Below, piece after piece: positions 63,956-64,000 of a stretch of 64,000 nt of DNA. The translations under genes and the position numbers were made by a program. Under the pieces are notes generated by a model that had not been told where the DNA came from, searched no databases, and worked only from the letters and a program-made list of their open reading frames with translations. Within the stretch, counting starts at the first letter, position 1. The number at the start of each line of letters is the position of its first letter. The stretch covers positions 76,001-140,000 of the forward strand of contig CAUYUJ010004336.1 of the NCBI GenBank assembly GCA_963575745.1, in the 5' to 3' direction. Source of the DNA: Prorocentrum cordatum. Its lineage: Eukaryota; Sar; Dinophyceae; Prorocentrales; Prorocentraceae.

Positions 63956-64000
63956 CGTAGGAATTGCATTGGTCCTCCATTATCCTCCTCCTCTTCCTCC

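Overview
The window looks like nuclear DNA of a dinoflagellate with a large, gene-poor genome. This is an inference from four things: GC-rich sequence, one exon encoding a eukaryotic 60S acidic ribosomal protein P2, two retrotransposon coding remnants with RT, RNase H and Cys-rich modules, and an extreme load of trinucleotide microsatellites, minisatellites and foldback elements. Genus cannot be decided from the sequence alone. No tRNA, rRNA, snRNA, CRISPR array, bacterial operon or riboswitch was found.

Only three stretches look protein-derived. A long uninterrupted minus-strand reading frame at 25783-28170 is a 5'-truncated LINE encoding the RT palm from motif B onward, RNase H and a C-terminal Cys/His-rich tail. 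A decayed plus-strand relative of the same general type lies at 53487-55010, with about three frameshifts. The only host gene recognised is the RPLP2 exon at 61019-61321. It ends at a possible GT donor, and the conserved acidic C-terminal tail is not in the window.

Everything else is repeats, many of which fall into families. (1) Composite elements (families A, B, C, K) combine a long minisatellite array, a trinucleotide tract and conserved single-copy ends: A at 14.7-16.6, 30.7-32.0 and 32.7-34.7 kb; B at 22.0-24.9 and 41.8-43.9 kb; C at 17.6-18.8, 36.9-37.8 and 44.8-45.8 kb; K at 16.6-17.6 and 48.8-49.6 kb. (2) Palindromic elements: family M (four copies, each with an 8-bp target duplication), family X (four T-shaped foldbacks), family G (three), family J (two), and a lone foldback at 19.9 kb. 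(3) Dispersed short repeats: F (five copies, all on the plus strand), H (CTCTTGG-rich), I (starts GTAAG), L, N and Q. (4) A poly(A)-tailed insertion at 4701-5160 between 13-bp direct repeats. (5) A 2.6-kb array of TTGCACAA-headed units that switches orientation near 46.03 kb.

The most notable pattern is that families A and B, with unrelated arrays, share a layout (array, GAT tract, GGA tract, 3' hairpin) and a 13-nt motif, GGATGGTTGGGAA, at or near their 3' ends. This suggests mobilisation by a common machinery. All family assignments come from reading the sequence by eye. Boundaries are approximate unless a target duplication is stated.
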